DNA from: Nicotiana tabacum
Taxonomy: Eukaryota; Streptophyta; Magnoliopsida; Solanales; Solanaceae
Assembly: GCF_000715075.1 (NCBI RefSeq)
Contig: NC_134089.1
Coordinates: 68,740,697 to 68,804,696, forward strand
DNA: 64,000 nt
Direction: 5' to 3'
The notes beneath the pieces are model-generated. The model did not search any database, had not been told where the DNA came from, and saw only the letters and a list, made by a program, of their open reading frames with translations. The position numbers were made by a program, and so were the translations under genes. The first letter of the stretch is position 1; every line of letters begins with the position of its first letter. Shown piece by piece: positions 57,096-64,000 of this stretch.

Positions 57096-57807
57096 ACGCT
57101 AAAACAAACTTCTTTTGAAAACCAGACTTTTTACTTTTCTTTTTTTTTCAAAAATTCGGCAGAGTTTCGACACTATTTGGACATTGGTTTTTTCAAAACA
57201 GGCGATTAATTCTCTTTAACCCTCATACTGCTATTTCTTTTTCCTCAAAATATTCAAAAGTCGGTCGGCATGCAAGTCCGAAGCAAATAAATGCACAAGT
57301 AGCAAGTAAGATGCATCAGGATGGTCTTCTTCATTTTTGGTACACCTGTCCTAGACAGACCCAACCCCTGTGTTGAGTCTCCAAAGTCAAATGCATGTGA
57401 TGCAAACAAACGTTCCTATTAGGGATCCGGCATGAAGTCACGTTATTCTAGGTTCAAAGCCTAGGTATTTGTTATAGACTGTGTACCCGAGCAGACAACT
57501 CGAGTCGAGGAGGGGGCAACGTACCGGGGACCCGCGAGATCGTCCGGCTTTGTAAGTTGTCCGAGCCTCTTTTTTATTTCAGGGTATGACACTAACAGAA
57601 TAGGGAGTCTCAACCAGTAAGCACATCCCCGGAGGTGAGAAGAGAAGGGTTTCGGCACAGTTTATATACAGTTCAGATAATATCAAAGCGGTAAAGCATT
57701 TAGCACATTTAGCATGAAACATGTAAGGATATCAGATAAAGCCAACACAACAATTATTCTATGCTCGAATTCTTAAACCTTGAACTGAGAGATTCTGGGT
57801 TCTCTGA

Positions 57808-57825
57808 TCCCCAGCAGAGTCGCCA
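57808..57825 (-). other. Primer-binding site of Ogre-2
   Basis: The minus strand reads TGGCGACTCTGCTGGGGA, four bases from the 5' LTR. Identical to that of Tat-1; usually assigned to tRNA-Arg in this group (from memory). Confidence 0.9.
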
Positions 57826-58168
57826 GAGCTGTCACACCTCCTTTTACCCGCGCCCGCAAGGGACGCAGATGGAGTTTTTCCAATTAAAGGACAATTGAAA
57901 CGGGATTTGTTTATTTATTTTAGAGTCGCCAATTGGGAGATTTAGGGTGTCCCAAGTCACCAGTTTAATCCTGAATCGAGGAAAAGAATGACTCTGTATT
58001 ACATTCCGCGATCCAGAAGTCCGGATAAGGAATTCTGTTAACCCGGGAGAAGGTATTAGGCATTCCCGAGTTCCGTGGTTCTGGCACGGTCGCTCAATTG
58101 TCACATTCGGCTTATTTATCTGATTTTAACAATTATGAGCTTATATGCAAGTTTTAACTCTTTACCGA

Positions 58169-58169
<1 letters not shown>

Positions 58170-58241
<72 letters not shown>
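58170..58241. repeat. (TTA)n microsatellite, about 24 units
   Basis: An uninterrupted trinucleotide run inside the 5' LTR of Ogre-2. The same place in the 3' LTR has only about five units (39400-39414). A poly-Tyr open frame over it is an artefact. Confidence 0.97.
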
Positions 58242-60042
58242 TTAACAGAGAATTGCAACGTTGTGAGAACGTATCTCGAACCATGTCATATCAATGTACA
58301 CGTGGTTATCGACACATTTCAACTCCGTTGAGATTTGGATTTGGGTCACATAAATGTGCACCCGAGCTTAAGAAAGTAAATTAGTAAAGGCGCGCCTAAA
58401 GCGACTAGCATATCATTATTTTGGGTAAGGCCGAGAAATTTTGCTAAACGGCCCATCCCGAAGTCTAAGTAATTTTACCAACACGTATAGAGGGCCCCGC
58501 AGCTTGTGTATTTTTGTTTGTCGAGGCTCGTCTCATTCATTATATTTAAAAAAGGAATTTGCAATGTCGTGGAAATGCATCTCGAACCACACCACAATCA
58601 ATGTACCCGTGATTAGCGACGCATTTCGACTTCGTTGAGATTTGGATTTGGGTCACATAAATGTGCACCCGGGTTTAAGAAGGTAAGGTTACTTAAAGTA
58701 CGCGCCTAAAGAGACTAATGCGTGGTTATTTTGGGAAAAAGCCGTGAAGTTCGCTAAGCGGCCGATCCCGAGTTCTAAGTAATTAATACATACATTTGTG
58801 AGGGCCTGCAATCTGTGCGTTTTATTTGGCGAGGCTCATCTAGTTTATTTTAAAAGGACGATCCTAAAGTGACTACATTTTTTCTATTAAGTTCGTCTCT
58901 AAACACAAAATGAAGGTCCCAACCAATTGTTACTTAACTCTATTGTATGATTTTTAAGGATGGTCTTGTGATAGAGCTCGTTTCCTACGCCCAGATTTCA
59001 TGCGTTATTCGGGCCAAGTTCAGTGTTCGACTCACAGAAGCGGATTCCAGTCTGATTTAACATACACAGGCTATTGCCAATTGCTTTACATGATGAAGCC
59101 AAACCCGATATATTTCAACTTTTGAGCAAATGGGCTGCCAACAATCATTATCTACCTACTATTGACAATATTAAAACCTTCATAGCTAGTGAAACTAACA
59201 AGTTTGAACAGGCAGGTTCAATAGAACAAACTCATGCTATCTTCATCTTACTCCACTTATTTAACTAAACAACTTGACAATAATGGGCATGCTTAACTAT
59301 TCGAGAAAAGCACAGTTAACTTGGAAGTTTGATTTTTTAATTCTATGCTACTAAAGTTGGTAATTAAACTACTAAATTTGCAACTAAGAAAGGCAAATTA
59401 ATGGTCCAATACAATCCATATCAGATACAAACTCCACAGCCCACATTCTTCATTGGGTTATAAAGATAGACTATACAACTTATCATTTATCTACTAAATT
59501 ACAGATGCACTAAGTACTCCACTACTCGAGCATTTTCTTTTCACTTTTACATCTCACAGCTACATCACAGTGTGATTCGAAAGTGTACCTGGTAATAGAC
59601 AATAGAAGAAGAGGAGGATCAGCAGAGCAGTAGCAAACAGCAACAGCAATACCCAGCAATACAGTAACAGAACAACCCAGTAACAGATTAGAAAGAAAAC
59701 AACCAGCAGAATTCCAGCAGCACCCAATGAAACAGTAGCAAATAACCAATAGCAAACTCAGGAAAAACCAATTGAAACCCCAAAAATACCAACCAGCGAC
59801 ACCAATGAAATAGTAATAGTACTAGTTCTGATATTCAGCAGTAAAAGAAAAGACCTCACTTTTCAGTTTCTTAGCTCTCAAACACTGAACCTTTTAGGAT
59901 TAAAAACCAGCCGGTTTTTTTCTCAAATTACTGAACTCTTAAATGTTAAAAATCCAGCCTAGACTCTCTGAAAAAAACTGAAAGAAAACTGATTTTTTCT
60001 TCTCTAAAAAAAACCAACCCCTCAATCTGTCTTAAATGTCTC

Positions 60043-60050
60043 TATTTATA
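60043..60050 (-). promoter_or_regulatory. TATA box of the Ogre-2 5' LTR
   Basis: The minus strand reads GGTTATAAATAGAG, unchanged from the 3' LTR. It would start leftward transcription of Ogre-2 near 60010. Confidence 0.68.
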
Positions 60051-62487
60051 ACCCAAAACAGGCCTGCTATCTCTGCCTTGAAACTATCAGATTCTAACTG
60101 CCCACCCCCCTTTGAATCCCATTACTTGATGTCTTCTTGTTTGAAGTTATTTTGTTCCCCACACTTGCATGCCTTGTTCCCTATTGTTTCAATCAAAACT
60201 ATGGGTTATTATAGTATTCCTATTAACTCCCATACTATCATGTTATGTTCCCCATTGATATTAAACTAATGGTATCTATTATCCACTGAACAGACCCTTA
60301 AGTTAGTCCACTTGCAGACCTGCTAAATCCCAAAATTACCCCCTTAACCCCTGTGTATTACTGCCCTGCCCTAAGCTTCATTGGTCTGTTATTAAAACTC
60401 TATGAGTTGTAACCCTAACAACTAATTTCTAATTGATCACTAAATTACTACAGCTATAAACCAATTTCCACTATCAAATTCACACAGTGATTCAGAGCAG
60501 AAGACCAGATCATTTCAAACATGGCATCAATCAAAGGGAATGAGTTGATCATATTGGGAACTAATCCTGATCAACTCAGACCCAGTGATTGAGCAGGGAT
60601 TCAATAATACAAGCCAAAATTGAAGCAGTATGAATCAAGGAAGGAGGTTCATGTGAACAACTATAAAGAGCAGGAGGTCAAACCAAATACAGGGAATGAG
60701 CAAACACAACTCTAATTCAAGTACATACAAGATGCAGGATGGTAAACATACTGGTATGAACCAAAGGTTGAACTATTATCATGTTAACATAACATTCAAG
60801 CCTAAAAGACTAATCGACGATGCTTATTGATTACACAGGCTATAACATTTAGCAGTTAACAACAAACAATCAGAATAAATAGACCAACAAGTGATTCGAG
60901 TGGTATTGACAAAGACAGGGAACTTATAAACTAACAAATTACATGGCTAATAGCATATATTCGACCATGAACAGAAGCAGACTCGACCAAATAAAAAGGT
61001 CTGATTGGAGAAGAAGAAGAAGCAATGTACAAAAACTGGATTATAACTAAACTAAACACAATTAACCGTAACAAAAATAGAACAAGAAAGGAGAAAAAGG
61101 TACCTTAACAAAACAGAAACTAGACGAACCCAGGTCGAACTCTTGACTCGAACTTTTTGAGGTTGAACGGACCTTAATCGAGTGTTCGCAACGGAGAACA
61201 CTTCGACTAAGGTCGATTAGACGCCCAAATTCCTTTAATTTCGGACAAAACCCAGGTTTGGTCTTCATAGGGGTCTTGGTTCCATTTGGGGTTCGAATGG
61301 TTCTAGCAAGATTCAAACCAGGCCAAAGGTATTTTGGGCACGAGGGAGGTCAGGGGGTGCCGTGGTGTGAGTTTGGGACTGGTTGGGGTAGGTTTAGGTT
61401 TCGCTCGAATCTTCAATTGAAGATTCGAGAAGCTAGAGGTTGATTCAAGGAAAATGGTTAACGGATTCGTAACGAGGGTGGTCAGATGGCTTAGGGGTGT
61501 TAATTTGGTGACCGGCGGCGTTGTTGCCGCCGGGTTTCAGGCAAAGGGAACGAGGGCGGCTAAGGTTTGGGGGGGCGTCTCTGAAGGGTTTGAGAGAGAC
61601 GATGGGCCGAGGGGGGATTTGGTTTGGGGGCGTGGGGTAAGGGATTAGGGTTATATATGGAAGGGGCGTTTGATCTTGGTCGTTGGATCAATCACGATCA
61701 ACGGCCTGGATCATTTTACTAATAGGAAACGACATCGTTTGGCCATGCTACGAGACTGGGTCGACCCGGGGTGAAATGGACCGGGTTATGGGGGAAGCCT
61801 GGGACCGTTAGATCAAAAGGAACGAATGGTTCAGATTTAATCACCTGAAACAGTGTCATTTGAACCAATGCTGGGGCTGAACTGGATCGTTTGATCTGTT
61901 TGATCAACGGTTCAGATTTGAGATGCGTAAACGGCGTCGTTTGAGTCCTCTGAGAGATCAGGCATATTGGTCCGGGTAAATGGGGTGTTTTGGGCCTGAT
62001 TTTGGGTCCAAAAAATGGCCCAGTTCCGAATGTGTTTCTTATTTCACTTGTTTTTCTTTTTCCTTTTTAATTCCTAATTACCAAAAATTCTAAAATAAGT
62101 TGTAAAACCAAAATTAAATTAAAAATATTAATTAAACCTAAATAATAATTGACACACAAGATTAAATATTAATAAAAAACAAAATCACACAATTGGATAA
62201 TAAAACGACAAAAATGCAACAAATACATATTTTGTGATTTTCTTTCTTTTAGAAACAAAACATGGTTCAGTTAATTCCTAAGTGCACAATTAAATCCTAA
62301 ATGTGCATGCAACATATATTTTTGTATTTTTAATTAATTAAAACAAGATAAACATTTACAGACAACAATACAAACAATTATCCAAAGATGCCACGCAAAT
62401 TCTTAAAAATGTACCTAAAGGACATTTGTTTTATTTTTTTGATTTCTTTTGGAGTAGTTTCCGTGAAGCAAAAATCACGTGCTCACG

Positions 62488-62492
62488 CCAGG
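62488..62492 (+). repeat. Target-site duplication CCAGG, right of Ogre-2
   Basis: Second copy of 39052-39056. Confidence 0.93.
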
Positions 62493-63888
62493 CACGACAG
62501 AATATGATGCAAAGATGGCAAATAAGGAAAATGAACGTGCTTGTGTAGCCTCTGTCATAGCTCAGGGGACTCCAGCCTAAATTGCGTCGGGCCAGAAGAT
62601 TCACAAGAGGGATCTCACCCAAGAAAGTCGGTTTTGGCTAAGCTTTATTTGTTCTAAGCATACAACCAATAAGAAATGAGACTAACATCAGTCTAGAGAA
62701 GGTAATCCTCATTGCTTCAATCATGTCGGGTTTCAGGATTGATTTGGGGCAGCTTATATTCCCTGAGATTGAGGTCCAGGCACTCCAGAAGGAAACTTCG
62801 CTTCCCTTTCCATGCCTCATCAATGCTTTGTGTGAAGATGCAGAGGCTCCCCCACTTTTCAAATATGACCGCATGGTAGAATCTCCTCACGATATTGACA
62901 TCACTAGGCACAACACTACTTCAGAGAATGTGCCCACAGAGCAACCACTCATCTTCCTACTGGCCTCATCCACTTCAGCAGCACCTACCACCTCTTCAGC
63001 ACCAGCCACCTCTTCAGCACTTGCCACCTCCACATCCACTCCTAGGCTGTCCATTGCTACACCACATGTTTCACTTCCTGCTATATCCAAGCTTGGTCTA
63101 CTGGCATAACATGCTAATTTCAACGTAGACAAGCTTGCAAAAGACCTTCAACTGCTCATCAGGCAAGCATTGGCACTATTCCAAGCCTCGGTGAGTGATC
63201 TTCAAAAGAAACATCTATCATATGAAGATCGACTCCAAAACTTTGAAGCTCGCCTTGAGAAGGTTGAACGAGGTAGAAATGGGTACGTGCCTCAACTCAA
63301 AAAGGATGTTGCCGAGCTCAAGTCGGAGATGCACAAATGTAGATGTTGGAGTTTGACCTCACAACCCTTCTCCTGGTAGAGGAGGAACATGGCATTGGCA
63401 CCTCCCAAGTACCGGACTTTGATTTGGACTTCACAAACCTCCTCTCAGTAAAGGAGGAACATGGTACTGGCCTCCTACAAGCTCTGGGACCTCCTGCACA
63501 CACCGATGACTAGTGAGATGCGGAATCCGTAGAGTCTCATGAGGAGATGGACGAACAACAAGTTGTTGAGGAGGTTGATGATCAGAGGACTAACAAAGGT
63601 AAACAGATTGCTTCTATAGAGGAACAGGGTGATGAGGAGGCAAACTTGCAGAAGGCTATCGCACATTCTCTTAAGGATATGGCTGCCATGGCTACAACTA
63701 CGACCATAAAACCATCATCAGGTGAGGCCAACAACTCCCAAGTCCAGGACCCGGCTCCACAACTTGCGGAGCCTCCTACTTTGGTCCCGGACACCACTAT
63801 CCAGTCTAAGGTTCCACCCACTACCTACCCTATCTCAGTTCCCGCCCCCACGGCCATATCAGACAGTCCAACCCTTCAAAGCACTTAG
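62488..63888 (+). pseudogene. Athila post-pol ORF, 3' part
   Basis: It resumes in register after the CCAGG copy. A stop lies near 62578 and frame changes near 62680. The domain part (62700-62890) reads IMSGFRIDLGQLIFPEIEVQ and LPFPCLINALCEDAEAPPLF, resembling the putative plant transposon protein domain. A Ser/Ala/Thr/Pro-rich linker follows, then a coiled coil (LSYEDRLQNFEARLEKVERG), and an acidic/Pro-rich C-terminus (63547-63888, EEVDDQRTNKGKQIASIEEQ) ending at 63888. No membrane-spanning segment is evident, so an envelope role is unsupported. Confidence 0.72.
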
Positions 63889-64000
63889 TGCACCCCAAGA
63901 AGACTCTAACCTTTGCTCTTACTTTTTCAATGCATTGGGTACAATGCATGCTTCTATGTTGGGGGATGGGATAGAAAGAAAACTTTTGCAACTTGTATAT
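63889..64000 (+). other. Athila sequence after the post-pol ORF
   Basis: About 110 bases up to the window end, with no gene visible. The purine-rich stretch near 63960-63980 could be near a polypurine tract, but no LTR start is visible. Confidence 0.5.

Larger units (their letters stand above)
56533..57807 (-). other. 5' leader of Ogre-2
   Basis: About 1.3 kb between primer site and ORF1, with no gene. It contains a tandem pair of about 190-base copies (56607-56796 and 56821-57001) and hairpin motif F (57046-57095). The segment 57421-57660 next to the primer site has GC-rich sequence and no long frame worth calling. Confidence 0.75.
39057..62487 (-). mobile_element. Ogre-2: full-length Tat/Ogre Ty3/gypsy element, 23.4 kb
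   Basis: LTRs of 4,611 bp (39057-43667) and 4,658 bp (57830-62487) flank an interior read leftwards: primer site, leader, ORF1, gag, protease/G-patch, RT, first RNase H, second RNase H, integrase, long 3' UTR, polypurine tract. Length, ORF1 upstream of gag, the dual RNase H and an intron candidate between gag-pro and RT match Ogre. CCAGG is duplicated on both sides. The terminal CA of the right LTR has become CG. Many stops and changed catalytic residues make it inactive, yet it is structurally complete. Confidence 0.96.
57830..62487 (-). repeat. 5' LTR of Ogre-2
   Basis: 4,658 bp, TGTCACACC to gtgctcacg; the last base differs from the CA of the other LTR. It is about 47 bp longer than the 3' LTR, mainly because of the expanded TTA run. 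By eye, divergence is higher in the first 0.6-0.8 kb than in the rest. Confidence 0.96.
62488..64000 (+). mobile_element. Athila-type element, part 2 (runs out of the window)
   Basis: The continuation of the element interrupted at 39056. It holds the rest of the post-pol ORF and about 110 bases after it, including a purine-rich gttgggggatgggatagaaa near 63960. The 3' LTR is not reached. Confidence 0.85.

Noticed and set aside
58145..58384. A frame with a long poly-Tyr run.
   Set aside because: Translation of the TTA microsatellite.
1..64000. Endogenous pararetrovirus or other viral integration.
   Set aside because: Every pol region has LTR-retrotransposon order with integrase, and the LTRs and primer sites account for all of them. 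No movement or coat protein motif was seen.

Overview
This window is plant nuclear DNA made almost entirely of nested LTR retrotransposons. I see no host gene, rRNA, tRNA or CRISPR array. The families (long-LTR Tat/Ogre elements, a SIRE-type copia element, an Athila-type gypsy element, and an LTR opening TGTAATGACTCGGCCGG on the minus strand) look most like a large Solanaceae genome such as Nicotiana, Solanum or Capsicum. That assignment comes from remembered family features, not a search.

Layout. (1) 1-19158: a minus-strand Ty3/gypsy element of the Tat lineage, here 'Tat-1', cut by the window start. Its 3' LTR is 1-4138, its interior carries degraded integrase, RNase H, RT, protease/G-patch and gag, and its 5' LTR is about 14553-19158. 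(2) 19159-20991 and 30564-30907: two pieces of one minus-strand LTR of a probable Tekay/Del-type chromovirus, split by the next element. (3) 20992-30563: a complete plus-strand SIRE-type copia element with CATTT target-site duplications. It has degraded gag, protease, integrase and RT, and an extra ORF after pol. (4) 30908-39056 and 62488-64000: a plus-strand Athila-type element, the oldest layer seen, whose post-integrase ORF is split by the next insertion. (5) 39057-62487: a full-length 23.4-kb minus-strand Ogre-type element, 'Ogre-2', flanked by CCAGG. It has about 4.6-kb LTRs, ORF1, gag, protease/G-patch, RT, two RNase H domains and integrase.

Insertion order read from the nesting: Athila first. 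A Tekay-like element then entered its LTR region. SIRE and probably Tat-1 entered the Tekay-like LTR, and Ogre-2 entered the Athila post-integrase ORF. All coding regions carry stops, frameshifts or changed catalytic residues, so none looks autonomous now. Several stops can be read as C-to-T or G-to-A changes (TGG to TAG/TGA, CAA/CAG to TAA/TAG, CGA to TGA), as expected for methylated, silenced repeats.

Most unusual signals: a conserved two-arm motif (CCTACRTATCC ... RYGTAGTTC, able to form a stem) at six places in the non-coding intervals of the two Tat/Ogre elements; a 188-nt GT-AG intron candidate joining gag-pro to RT in frame in Ogre-2; tandem arrays in the 3' untranslated regions; and a similar-looking extra domain after integrase in both the copia and the Athila element.
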